A stretch of DNA of 49,453 nt from Legionellaceae bacterium. Lineage in GTDB: Bacteria > Pseudomonadota > Gammaproteobacteria > Legionellales > Legionellaceae. The stretch lies in assembly GCA_030148065.1 (NCBI GenBank), contig JASBUC010000033.1:1-49453 (forward strand). The letters are read 5' to 3'. Position 1 is the first letter of the stretch; every line of letters starts with the position of its first letter. A program made the translations under genes and the position numbers. Below the pieces are notes generated by a model. That model saw only the letters and a program-made list of their open reading frames with translations, ran no database searches and was not told the DNA's origin. Shown here one piece after another: positions 26,300-34,238 of this stretch.

Positions 26300-26485
26300 G
26301 CTTCGTAGGTGGGGACGGCCACTTTTGCCCGCCAGTGAGTTTTAAACACTCGAAAAAGTGCTCACGTACCTGGTGTACGCTCCGCTTTTTTCTCATATTG
26401 AAAACTCACTGGCGAACAAAATTGGCTCCTCCTCCGGGGTTTGAGTTTGGAGCTTTGTAGATGGTGGCGCTTCGTAGGTTGGGAC
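26300..26485. repeat. Intergenic inverted-repeat element bounded by 17-bp direct repeats
   Basis: Most of the 347-base glyA-nrdR gap is one structured block. GCTTCGTAGGTGGGGAC at 26300-26316 recurs with one change at 26469-26485. Inside, CGCCAGTGAGTTTT at 26330-26343 is exactly inverted at 26401-26414, around a smaller CGTAC/GTACG hairpin. A hairpin arm shared with other gaps (AAAAGGACAGTCTATT) follows at 26493-26508. This looks like a non-coding dispersed element. The remaining 130 bases before nrdR hold nothing recognised. Confidence 0.6.
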
Positions 26486-26641
26486 TACCCTAAAAAGGAC
26501 AGTCTATTTTTAGGATTGGCTGGCCTGTCTTGATGTGTTTGTTCTTGAGTTTTGCTCATAATTTGTTGTTGGTAGTTGATTTTTTGGGCGGAGTGCGGTA
26601 TTAATTTGTGCAAATGGCTGGTTTAGGAGCTAGTGCTTTAG

Positions 26642-27100
26642 ATGCATTGTCCGTTTTGTAGTCACATCGATACCAAAGTTGTCGATTCAAGAATCAATGA
26701 TGGTGGCACGCAAGTGAAACGTCGGCGTCATTGTTTGATGTGTGAATCTCGTTTTACAACCTTTGAAGTTGCGGAACTCAATATGCCGATGGTCGTCAAA
26801 GGCGATGGCCGACGGAAGCCTTTTGATGAGCAGAAGGTTCGTCAAGGTGTTTTAAAAGCCATCGAGAAACGCCCGGTGAGTCAAGAAAGCTTTGAGCAGT
26901 GCATTGCGGATCTTAAGCTTGAGATTCGCAAAGAGTATGAAAAAGAAGTCCCAAGCGAAGTCATTGGCGAGAAGGTGATGAAGCACTTAAAAGGGTTGGA
27001 TCACGTAGCCTATGTACGTTTTGCCTCAGTTTATCGTTGCTTCCAAGATGTGAGTGAATTTAGTCAAACGGTCAAAGACTTAAATCTAGAGCTGCAATAA
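26642..27100 (+). CDS. nrdR: Transcriptional repressor NrdR
   Basis: A 152-aa zinc-finger/ATP-cone repressor of ribonucleotide reductase genes. The N-terminal zinc ribbon has two CxxC pairs (MHCPFCSH and HCLMCESRF). The ATP-cone follows (VVKGDGRRKPFDEQKVRQGVLKAIEKRPVS), which senses dATP/ATP. The C-terminal part ends HVAYVRFASVYRCFQDVSEF, as in the family. The protein would bind NrdR boxes near nrd promoters, none of which is in this window. It lies downstream of glyA as in many gammaproteobacteria. Confidence 0.97.
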   Translation: MHCPFCSHIDTKVVDSRINDGGTQVKRRRHCLMCESRFTTFEVAELNMPMVVKGDGRRKPFDEQKVRQGVLKAIEKRPVSQESFEQCIADLKLEIRKEYEKEVPSEVIGEKVMKHLKGLDHVAYVRFASVYRCFQDVSEFSQTVKDLNLELQ

Positions 27101-27133
27101 CATCAAATCTGTTGAAAAAAAAGACAAAAATAC

Positions 27134-27164
27134 TTGCTTTTAACCCCCCCTCTTAAGGTACAAT
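27134..27164 (+). promoter_or_regulatory. Candidate promoter for the nusB operon
   Basis: TTGCTT at 27134-27139 and TACAAT at 27159-27164, with a 19-base spacer containing a C7 tract. It would start a transcript with a leader of about 145 bases before nusB. Confidence 0.4.
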
Positions 27165-27224
27165 AGGCGATTTCGTCTCGAGTAAAGTCCCTCATTTTTT
27201 TTATCTATGAGAGAGAATTGTTCG

Positions 27225-27326
27225 ATGAAAAGCAAAGACTTCCCCAAAATAGCAACGTTCGCAGACGATTGGTTTTGGCTGAGTTGGTCTATAAAGTTGT
27301 TTGAAAATGAGGCATGGCATGAATAA
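27225..27326 (+). CDS. Possible 33-aa leader ORF overlapping the nusB start
   Basis: ATG 27225 opens a short frame (MKSKDFPKIATFADDWFWL...) ending at TAA 27324-27326, so it overlaps the preferred nusB start (27319) by eight bases. A purine-rich GAGAGA lies upstream. The overlap suggests translational coupling if the ORF is translated. It resembles nothing I know and could be chance; an open frame of 33 codons is not strong evidence. Confidence 0.3.
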   Translation: MKSKDFPKIATFADDWFWLSWSIKLFENEAWHE

Positions 27327-27759
27327 TCAACAAATCAAAGCAAGGCAACGAGCACGTAAACTAACCTTGCAATCACTCTATCAGATTGAGATTTCAAAAC
27401 ACCCTGTCTCGGAAGTGGAAGCACAGGTAAGCGCTTTCTACGACATGAGCAAAGTTGACACCGATTATTTCAGAGACAGTTTCCGTGGTATTTGTGACGC
27501 GCCTGAGAGGGTTGATGCGCTCTTTAGCCAGTATCTTGATCGTGAACTAACAGCCCTTGGCCTTATTGAACGAAGCATCTTACGCTTGGGAAGCTTCGAG
27601 TTGAGTCATTATCTTGAGGTACCTTATAAAGTAGTCATTAATGAATCAGTTCGTCTTGCGCGCTCTTATGGGGCTACAGACAGTTTCAACTACATTAATG
27701 GCGTGCTAGATAAGGTTGCGAAAGCGGTGCGCAGCCATGAAGTTAAGCGAGATGGATGA
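27319..27759 (+). CDS. nusB: Transcription antitermination factor NusB
   Basis: ATG 27319 is chosen (MNNQQIKARQRARKLTLQSL) because TGAGG sits 6 bases before it; the frame is open to a TTG at 27301 and contains another ATG at 27307. The protein is about 146 aa and all-helical. It carries the family stretches RARKLTLQSLYQIEIS near the start, YFRDSFRGI, ERSILRLGSFEL and VVINESVRLARSYGATDSFNYINGVLDKVAK at the end. With NusE it binds boxA RNA to support antitermination of rRNA operons. It overlaps the 5' end of thiL. In most relatives the rib genes precede it; here they do not. Confidence 0.96.
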   Translation: MNNQQIKARQRARKLTLQSLYQIEISKHPVSEVEAQVSAFYDMSKVDTDYFRDSFRGICDAPERVDALFSQYLDRELTALGLIERSILRLGSFELSHYLEVPYKVVINESVRLARSYGATDSFNYINGVLDKVAKAVRSHEVKRDG

Positions 27760-28702
27760 ATTCTCTTTAATTAAACACTATTTTCAGCAAGAGCAAGCGG
27801 TTGATCCCAATGTGGTCGTTGGCAGTGGTGATGATTGTGCGGTGCTGTCTTTAAGCCCCTATAAGGAGCTTTTGGTTACCACTGATACCCTGGTTTGTGG
27901 GACGCATTTCTTAGAGGACTTTCCGGTAGAGGCGATTATTCATCGTGCGTTGATGGCCAATGTTAGTGACATTGCCGCCATGGGCGGGCAAGCTCGCTGG
28001 CTTAGCCTGTCTTTAACCATGCCAAGCTTTGATAGATTGTGGTTGTCACGTTTAAGCAGGCATCTCTATGCCGAATTAAGCACCCTTAACATTCAATTGA
28101 TTGGAGGCGATCTCGCCCGAGGCCCACTGTCTGTTACCATGACACTACAAGGTGAGTGTGAAAAGGGTCAAGCACTGACTCGGGATGGGGCAAAAGAAGG
28201 CGATCTAATTTTTGTCAGTAATCAATTAGGTGAGGTTGCTTTTGCCTTAAAGGCATTGAATGAGCAAACACCTGACTACCAATCATCAATCTTTCATAAA
28301 TTTTTGTACCCAACGGCGCAAACAGCGTTAGCAAGCCTTTTGCCTACTTTTGCCTCTGCTTGTATTGATGTCTCGGATGGCTTGAGTCAAGATTTAGCAC
28401 ACATTCTAAAAGCAAGCGGTGTTGGAGCGATTCTCGAGCAAGCTGCTTTGCCAATTAGTCCGATGATAGAAGAGGTGCTAACAAAAGAAGAGGCTTCGGA
28501 TTTGGCTCTTTCTTCTGGAGAGGAGTTTGAGCTTTGTTTTACACTGCCTGCCCAAAGCGAAGAATCTTTTTTAAACGTAACCCGTGCACGCGGCTTATCG
28601 GTTAGCAAGATAGGGGTGATAACGTGCGAGCAAGAGTATTTAATCCAAGAGTACGAGGGTAGAGTGAGGCCTCTATCCATCCGAGGCTTTAAACATTTCT
28701 AA
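27737..28702 (+). CDS. thiL: Thiamine-monophosphate kinase
   Basis: ThiL phosphorylates thiamine monophosphate to the active cofactor thiamine pyrophosphate. The frame opens earlier (27716). ATG 27737 (MKLSEMDEFSLIKHYF) or ATG 27752 (MDEFSLIKHYF) are the likely starts; both overlap the end of nusB. Motifs are VVVGSGDDCAVL (metal/ATP), LVTTDTLVCGTHF, HRALMANVSDIAAMGGQ, LIGGDLARGP and CIDVSDGLSQDLAHIL with SGEEFELCFTLP, as in the AIRS-like kinase fold. About 321 aa, full length. Confidence 0.96.
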   Translation: MKLSEMDEFSLIKHYFQQEQAVDPNVVVGSGDDCAVLSLSPYKELLVTTDTLVCGTHFLEDFPVEAIIHRALMANVSDIAAMGGQARWLSLSLTMPSFDRLWLSRLSRHLYAELSTLNIQLIGGDLARGPLSVTMTLQGECEKGQALTRDGAKEGDLIFVSNQLGEVAFALKALNEQTPDYQSSIFHKFLYPTAQTALASLLPTFASACIDVSDGLSQDLAHILKASGVGAILEQAALPISPMIEEVLTKEEASDLALSSGEEFELCFTLPAQSEESFLNVTRARGLSVSKIGVITCEQEYLIQEYEGRVRPLSIRGFKHF

Positions 28703-28724
28703 TTAACTAGAAGGAGTCATAACA

Positions 28725-29198
28725 ATGAAAGAGGTTAGCCTACATAGGGTGTGGCAAGATCCATGGCATTTTATTGCCTTTGGCTTTGGTCTTGGCACGG
28801 CCAAGGTTGCCCCAGGTACGTTTGGAACCTTGGCAGGGGTGTTGATTTATCTATTAATGCAGGATTTAAGCTTGATTAGTTATTTGGTCTGGGTGCTGGT
28901 TTTTTGTGTGTTTGGCATTTGGGTCTGCGATAGAGCCTCGCGTGATTTGAAGGTGCACGATCACCCTGGCATTGTTTGGGATGAAGTGTGTGGCTATCTT
29001 TTAACCATGGTTGCTGTGCCGAATAATTGGTTGGCAATTATCATCGGTTTTTTTGCTTTTCGCTTGTTTGATATTTGGAAGCCTTGGCCAATAAAGCTCA
29101 TTGATAAGCACGTTGAGGGCGGTTTAGGCATTATGCTGGACGATATTATTGCAGCGGTGCCAGCCGCTCTGGTAACTTATTGGTTATGTGCTTTATAG
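28725..29198 (+). CDS. pgpA: Phosphatidylglycerophosphatase A
   Basis: An integral membrane phosphatase of 157 aa that converts phosphatidylglycerophosphate to phosphatidylglycerol. It has the PgpA signatures FGLGTAKVAPGTFGTLAGV and the acidic motif HPGIVWDEVCGYLL, followed by FFAFRLFDIWKPWPI and the C-terminal GLGIMLDDIIAAVPAAL. Several membrane helices are evident. The start has an AAGGAG Shine-Dalgarno sequence. The gene lies 22 bases after thiL, as in many gammaproteobacteria. Confidence 0.96.
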   Translation: MKEVSLHRVWQDPWHFIAFGFGLGTAKVAPGTFGTLAGVLIYLLMQDLSLISYLVWVLVFCVFGIWVCDRASRDLKVHDHPGIVWDEVCGYLLTMVAVPNNWLAIIIGFFAFRLFDIWKPWPIKLIDKHVEGGLGIMLDDIIAAVPAALVTYWLCAL

Positions 29199-29236
29199 AT
29201 GACAGAATTTTATACCCGAATGGAGTGATGATCTAA

Positions 29237-30289
29237 ATGAATGAGGAACAGCAGAATCTGTTAAGCAGCATTTTAACCTTGTTTATTGTGTTATTGGCGG
29301 GGTTTGTGGTTCATCGATTTTTTATCAGTTTGTTATGGGCAGGGGTCATTTCTGCCGCAACCATGCCCTTGTATCGAAAATGGCGAGCCTATTTTAAACA
29401 CTCTGAAACGGTTGCTGCACTTTTATTTACCACTTTTATTAGTATTGGTTTGATTTTACCCATTTCATGGTTAATTACTGATTTAGTGCATGAGACGCAT
29501 TATTTCATTAATACGGTTACTAAGATTAACCACTCTGGGGCGCCAGTGCCGAGTGCAATTTCAGGGCTACCGGTGGTAGGAGATGAGCTTAGTCGTTATT
29601 GGCAGACTCATTTTGCTAAGCCTGGTGGCTTAATGCATTGGCTTGGTAGCATGCAGCTCTCCCTTGCCTCGTTAAGCCAACTGGTGCAAAAAGTTGGTTA
29701 TAATCTTCTACAGCGCGGGGTTCAATTGGGCTTTACACTGTTGACCTTGTTCTTTTTCTATCGTGATGGACAAAAGCTTGCGGCTCAAATTCAAATTGTA
29801 GGGGAGAAGTATTTGGGGGCACGCTGGCGTCATTATGCTAGTAAGTTTCCTGGCGCCCTAAGAGCTGCTGTTAATGGCTCGGTGGTTGTGGGTTTAGGCG
29901 TTGGGCTCATTATGGGTGCTCTCTATTGGTTGCTTGGTTTTGCAGCACCCGTGCTTGCTGGTTTTTTTACTGCAGTGGCTGCCATGATTCCATTTGTAGT
30001 GCCGATTGTTTTTCTTATCGTCGCAGCTTTTTTATTCATCGAAGGTTCTTGGATTGCCAGCCTTATTGTCATAGTAGCGGGTACTTTCGTGATGTTTTTA
30101 GCCGATCACATCGTAAAACCTGCCTTAATTGGCGGAAGCACTAAGCTTCCTTTTTTAATGGTGTTGTTTGCCATTTTAGGAGGGGTGGAAACCTTAGGGA
30201 TCTTGGGGCTTTTCTTAGGCCCTATTATTATGGTGATGTTTATGACACTCTGGCAGGAGCTGCTTGTTAGAGATCTACATAAGTCTTAA
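29237..30289 (+). CDS. AI-2E / PerM family membrane protein
   Basis: A 350-aa polytopic membrane protein with the layout of the AI-2E transporter (PerM, UPF0118) superfamily: a pair of N-terminal helices, a central amphipathic stretch (HETHYFINTVTKINHSG), then LGFTLLTLFFFYRDGQKLA and a C-terminal block of closely packed helices. Typical phrases are FPGALRAAVNGSVVVGLGVG, MIPFVVPIVFLIVAA and the terminal ILGGVETLGILGLFLGPIIM. Members export autoinducer-2, sodium or other small solutes; this copy's substrate is not deducible. It lies 38 bases after pgpA and may be the last gene of that operon. Confidence 0.9.
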   Translation: MNEEQQNLLSSILTLFIVLLAGFVVHRFFISLLWAGVISAATMPLYRKWRAYFKHSETVAALLFTTFISIGLILPISWLITDLVHETHYFINTVTKINHSGAPVPSAISGLPVVGDELSRYWQTHFAKPGGLMHWLGSMQLSLASLSQLVQKVGYNLLQRGVQLGFTLLTLFFFYRDGQKLAAQIQIVGEKYLGARWRHYASKFPGALRAAVNGSVVVGLGVGLIMGALYWLLGFAAPVLAGFFTAVAAMIPFVVPIVFLIVAAFLFIEGSWIASLIVIVAGTFVMFLADHIVKPALIGGSTKLPFLMVLFAILGGVETLGILGLFLGPIIMVMFMTLWQELLVRDLHKS

Positions 30290-30353
30290 GGAATTTGTTC
30301 CTACTGATCAAACGCACCCCCTAGTCAGCACCATAAAGTTTCAATAGATTGTT

Positions 30354-30394
30354 CAAATAGACGGTCCTTTTATTTTAGAAGGACCGTTTATTTG
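30354..30394. terminator. Bidirectional hairpin between convergent genes
   Basis: A 16-base arm at 30354-30369 (CAAATAGACGGTCCTT) pairs with 30379-30394 with one mismatch; the loop ATTTTAG is preceded by TTT. It lies between the permease stop and the stop of the convergent 584-aa gene. The arm shares 13 of 14 bases with the hairpin at 19972-19985. Confidence 0.8.
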
Positions 30395-30410
30395 AGGAGC
30401 TTTTTGGTGG

Positions 30411-32165
30411 TTAGGAGTTAGGGGAGAAGGAGTTATTGCTGCTGTAGTCATACTCTTCTTCTTCTTGTTCTTGTTGTGATTTTTCTTTAAATTTTTCGGA
30501 AAATTTTTGATGCAGCTCTTCTTGAACCTGGGCATGTTGTTGCATTTGCTCTTGTGAGAACCCAGCGGCAGCTGCAGCGGCTTCTCCGGGGTGAAAGCTA
30601 TGGTCTTCCGGCGGGTTTTGGATGGCCTCATGCGCGGCTTCTTTTTGTTGTTGAATTTCGTGTTTGCTGTCTCCAAAGTGTGCACCACCGCCACCACCAT
30701 CAGGTCTATTAGACGGCCTTGTTAGGTTATCGTCTAACCGTTTATTGCCGGCAGCGTCTGCGTTATTGGTGGTATTGTTCTCGATGCGATCCACAATCGT
30801 AATTTGACGATCGGCGTTTCGTTGGGCGCCAGCTAATGCTGCTTGGTTTGCCAGGTTCATTCTTTGCCGCGCTTGAATTTCATTGTCTACTGAGTCATTG
30901 GAGGCAGTATCACTTTTACTAATTTCTTCTTGCAGTTTACTAACGCGTTCTTCTCTCTTTTCAGACGATGTATTTTCTTTAATGGTTTCCATTTGCTCTA
31001 CGGCGTCATTATAGGTCTCTTCTCTTTTTATGAAGTCTTCAGGTTTCTCGCCACTCTTTGGATCAAATTGAGGTCCTTCCTGTTTTGTATATTCGTCGTG
31101 GATTTTTTCTGCTTCCTTGGAAATTTGCTCACTCTCTTCTTTTTGTGCTTCGAGTGTTTCTTGCTGTTTTACTATTGGATCTGGCTTGCCTGGACTGGCT
31201 GAACTGCCTTGACTGCCTCGATATTGCGCTCTTTGTCGCTTGCTTGGGCGGTTGCTGTTAATTAGATTAAGCATGGCATTGATGCCTCTGCTTGAGGCAT
31301 TGGACAGTTCAGGATTATCACCAGCTTGTTGTGGTGATGGGGATCCGATAGTCATATTGTTGCCACCAGGCGCTGAAGGTTTTTGGTAGTTGCCATTTAG
31401 GGGCGTATCTTCTGACTTTGAAATAAGTGCAGTGCTTCTTTCTTGGTCGAATTTGCGGTGCATGTGGTACTTCTCGTCTTCACTGAGCGTTGCATCTTGC
31501 TCACCGTTTTCAACCTTTTCTAGTTGCGACTTACAAGCCTCATCGTTTCCAGTGAGCTTGCTCATGGCGTTGTGGCATTTTTGTTTGTCTTCACTGCTGG
31601 CATCAGACTGTAGGATGTCGCATGCCTTTTGATAGACCTCGTCAAAGCTTGGGTCGTTGGTTTCTGAATCAAAGCCTAAGTCTTGCAAGCACTGTTCTCG
31701 TTCATCCCATTTGAGTTTCGGTTCTTCAAACTCATCTTTTTGAGCAAGCGCTGATTCGACTTCTTCTTGGGTGAGGGCTTCTTTGTTTTGGTCAGAGTCG
31801 ATGTAGTCCCAAAGGGCATTGCCGTGTTCATTGATTTCTCTCAAATCTGATTGGGTTAGGGCCTCTTCGTCTCTTTGGGTGAGCGCTTGTTCGACATCGA
31901 AGGCTGTGTAGTTTTTAGTGTCGGCATCACCTAAACCAATGGCTTGCATGTGTTTGTGAATGTCACTGCCTGCCTCGACATGAATGGGGGTGAAATTTGA
32001 GCCGCTCGTGTCATACTTACTCTCAAAAGGTTCTTGCCAATTTAGATCTCCTCGAGACTCGCCAATCGACTCTTGTTGAAGTAGGGAGAACGTATGCTCT
32101 ACTCTTGCCTGTCGGTCTTCCTGGGCTTGCGTTACTTTATCTTGCTCTGGTTGGTTTGAGGACAT
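30411..32165 (-). CDS. Hydrophilic coiled-coil protein, modular family member 1 (putative effector)
   Basis: A 584-aa acidic, Q/E/N-rich protein without signal peptide or membrane segment. Visible modules: a J-like segment (about 160-210, LQDLGFDSETNDPSFDEVYQKA... SSEDKQKCHNAMSKLTGND) related to a segment of the neighbouring 609-aa protein; an ASSRGINAMLNLIN motif; a helical stretch (KREETYNDAVEQMETIKENT) matching the 657-aa protein; then NQAALAGAQRNADRQI. The C-terminus (QQEQEEEEYDYSSNNSFSPN) resembles the glutamate-rich E-block of Dot/Icm effectors followed by small polar residues. There is no good Shine-Dalgarno sequence. It shares an almost identical upstream block with the 609-aa gene. 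Function unknown; the effector role is inferred from composition and company. Confidence 0.75.
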   Translation of the reverse strand: MSSNQPEQDKVTQAQEDRQARVEHTFSLLQQESIGESRGDLNWQEPFESKYDTSGSNFTPIHVEAGSDIHKHMQAIGLGDADTKNYTAFDVEQALTQRDEEALTQSDLREINEHGNALWDYIDSDQNKEALTQEEVESALAQKDEFEEPKLKWDEREQCLQDLGFDSETNDPSFDEVYQKACDILQSDASSEDKQKCHNAMSKLTGNDEACKSQLEKVENGEQDATLSEDEKYHMHRKFDQERSTALISKSEDTPLNGNYQKPSAPGGNNMTIGSPSPQQAGDNPELSNASSRGINAMLNLINSNRPSKRQRAQYRGSQGSSASPGKPDPIVKQQETLEAQKEESEQISKEAEKIHDEYTKQEGPQFDPKSGEKPEDFIKREETYNDAVEQMETIKENTSSEKREERVSKLQEEISKSDTASNDSVDNEIQARQRMNLANQAALAGAQRNADRQITIVDRIENNTTNNADAAGNKRLDDNLTRPSNRPDGGGGGAHFGDSKHEIQQQKEAAHEAIQNPPEDHSFHPGEAAAAAAGFSQEQMQQHAQVQEELHQKFSEKFKEKSQQEQEEEEYDYSSNNSFSPNS

Positions 32166-32181
32166 AATGCTTAATAATTAA

Positions 32182-32213
32182 GGTTTCTATAGTTTATAGT
32201 GTAGACGAAAAAA
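32182..32213 (-). promoter_or_regulatory. Conserved promoter block, copy 1
   Basis: Read on the minus strand this is TTTTTTCGTCTACACTATAA followed by ACTATAGAAACC, ending about 16 bases before the start of the 584-aa gene. It matches the block before the 609-aa gene at about 31 of 33 positions with one gap. TATAAA or TATAGA would serve as the -10. Confidence 0.6.
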
Positions 32214-32298
32214 ACAAAGTTTGAGCAACTTTTTAGCATTGTGACTACAATTTCAGTGTGGAATTACGCAGGAGCAAGGCGTCTAAAGTAACGGTTAA

Positions 32299-34128
32299 TT
32301 AATGGTTTCCACCGGGGCCATGCATTCCAGGGCTTTCCTGCTGGTTTTCTGAGTCATTTAATAGGCTATCAGGCTCTGCCGCTTTTTTTATTGGGGACTC
32401 CGGTATGGGAGGTTTTATGTGCAGAGCACTAGCAATGCCTTTAGCATGCTTTTCATCAGCGAGATTTGGATCTTCTAGAACTTGGTTTACTTCATCTGAA
32501 CTTTCTCTATCCGCGTCATGCTCGTCAGTATTAAAATCACTCCCACGTTCTGTTCCTTGTACGGGCTCTTGATCTTGGTGAGCAAGTTTGTCTTCATTAA
32601 ATAACTTGGAACCCTCTTCGTCCACAAAATCTTCTGCAATTGTCTTTCCAATTGTTTCTCGCTCTTCCTCCTCTTCTTGCTGTTGTTGATCTATCGCTTC
32701 CTCTTCTTCTTGAAAAACTTCTTTAGCCAGCTCTCCCTCTTTTAACTCATCTTGTGACAGGATGGTTTGCCGCAGATCTTCTTCCTCTTGTTGTTCTATT
32801 TTACCGGCGGTGGTTTCTTCTCTAGGAAGATCAGACTGTTGTTGAAACAGATCATTTGCTTTTAAGGCTGTGTAGGCTTGATTAATTTCATTAAAGACTG
32901 CGGGGTCGCCACCTCGATCTGGGTGGTGTAATTTAGCAAGAGCTCGAAAATCAGCCGATAAATTTTTAGCAGAAGGAAGTTGGTCTGTGTCAGAGCCATA
33001 ACCAAGAGTTTGTAAATTTTGTTGGGTCTGCAGATCCAGAGAGTTTAATGTTGGCCCTGGGGAGGGTGGCGCAGGTGGTGGGGTTGGGCTTTGTTGGCTA
33101 GTGGCTGCTTGTTTTTCAATGCTTGGTTCTTTTGTTTTTTCTTTTTGTATGTCTTTATGTTGTTCTTGCTGCTTTTCTTTAAGGGCTTTGGCTTTTGCTC
33201 TTCTTGCTTTGACTCGGTTTATTAGCGTTTCCATCATTTGTGCCGCTGCTCGCACCATGGGGCTAGAGGCAGAAGTACCTTCTGATTTTTCTTCTTGAGG
33301 TTCTGAACTATCAGTTTTTTTTGACGGCTCTTGAGCTTTTTCTTGTTTTTGCTTATTTTTATCGTCATTTGAACCGCCTGGTGTGATGGTGAGAGGTTGT
33401 TGCTTTCTCTCATTAAAGCCCTTTTCCATTGCAGCGATTGTTTCGGCGTTGAGCTTAATGTCCTTTTCATCCTCTTTAAGTAAGTCTTGGCCGGTCAATG
33501 CCTTGGCAGAGCGTGCAATGGCATCCATTTTTGCGTCTTTGTCTTCATCAGAGGACTCCTGTGAGTCTTCAACGGCCTTCATGTTGGTAGAGACGGCCTC
33601 CATAAAGTCTTGAAAGCTTGCGTCACTGTCTAAACCTAATTCTTGTAAATGCGCTGCTCGCTCCTCATCAATTAAAACATCATCTACTGATTCATCTGGA
33701 GCTGGTGGTGTCGGCTGTTTGCTTTCCTCATCAATGGGTGGCGGTGGTGGGGGGACTTGAGGGGTGGTTGATTGCTGCGGCTCGGGGGCAACGGGCTTTT
33801 TGTTGGGTGCCTTTTTATCTCTGTCGGTTGTGTGCTCTGGCGACTCAGGTGCCTCACCTTCTTGCTGCATTTTTTCTTTTTGCTGCTTGTTTCTTTGATC
33901 ATTAGTAGGCTTGTCACCCCTATCTAGTGTCCAAACAGCCCCCCCTGCTGCCAGAGCACCGAACGGCCCAGCAATTAGAAAGCCTGCAGCTATTGCACCG
34001 ATATATTTCAATGTTCTGGGGGTAAGTGCAAAACCCTTTTTTTGCTCTGCTGAGGCTACAGATTGATTTTCTTGTGTCCCATCTGGTTTTCTTGGCTCAT
34101 TGGGGCTTTCTGGTGGCTTTGAGGACAT
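32299..34128 (-). CDS. J-domain protein with N-terminal membrane segment, modular family member 2 (putative effector)
   Basis: A 609-aa protein. Residues about 35-65 form a hydrophobic segment (YIGAIAAGFLIAGPFGALAAGG). A J-like segment without HPD follows (LQELGLDSDASFQDFMEAV... DAIARSAKALTGQD). The SASSPMVRAAAQMMETLINR motif leads into a basic coiled coil (KARRAKAKALKEKQQ). A second J domain has intact HPD in ALAKLHHPDRGGDPAVFNEI (HPD near residue 401), sufficient in principle to stimulate an Hsp70. Long E/Q-rich stretches follow. There is no cleavable signal peptide. J domains occur in effectors that recruit host Hsp70 as well as in bacterial co-chaperones; the lack of a Gly/Phe or zinc domain argues against housekeeping DnaJ. 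It lies between two related genes on the same strand, with separate promoters likely. Confidence 0.8.
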   Translation of the reverse strand: MSSKPPESPNEPRKPDGTQENQSVASAEQKKGFALTPRTLKYIGAIAAGFLIAGPFGALAAGGAVWTLDRGDKPTNDQRNKQQKEKMQQEGEAPESPEHTTDRDKKAPNKKPVAPEPQQSTTPQVPPPPPPIDEESKQPTPPAPDESVDDVLIDEERAAHLQELGLDSDASFQDFMEAVSTNMKAVEDSQESSDEDKDAKMDAIARSAKALTGQDLLKEDEKDIKLNAETIAAMEKGFNERKQQPLTITPGGSNDDKNKQKQEKAQEPSKKTDSSEPQEEKSEGTSASSPMVRAAAQMMETLINRVKARRAKAKALKEKQQEQHKDIQKEKTKEPSIEKQAATSQQSPTPPPAPPSPGPTLNSLDLQTQQNLQTLGYGSDTDQLPSAKNLSADFRALAKLHHPDRGGDPAVFNEINQAYTALKANDLFQQQSDLPREETTAGKIEQQEEEDLRQTILSQDELKEGELAKEVFQEEEEAIDQQQQEEEEERETIGKTIAEDFVDEEGSKLFNEDKLAHQDQEPVQGTERGSDFNTDEHDADRESSDEVNQVLEDPNLADEKHAKGIASALHIKPPIPESPIKKAAEPDSLLNDSENQQESPGMHGPGGNH

Positions 34129-34146
34129 AGTGCCTAATTTGTATTT

Positions 34147-34179
34147 GGTTTCCTATAATTTATAGTGTAGACGAAAAAA
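34147..34179 (-). promoter_or_regulatory. Conserved promoter block, copy 2
   Basis: The minus strand reads TTTTTTCGTCTACACTATAA followed by ATTATAGGAAACC, ending about 18 bases before the start of the 609-aa gene. It is the partner of the block at 32182-32213. The core CTACACTATAAA is identical in copy 1 (CTACACTATAAA) and here (CTACACTATAAA). Confidence 0.6.
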
Positions 34180-34238
34180 TGGCATTAGAGAGTTTGTCTT
34201 GTCGTAACGTCATCTTTCTCTTTTGCCGTGCCGGGGGG

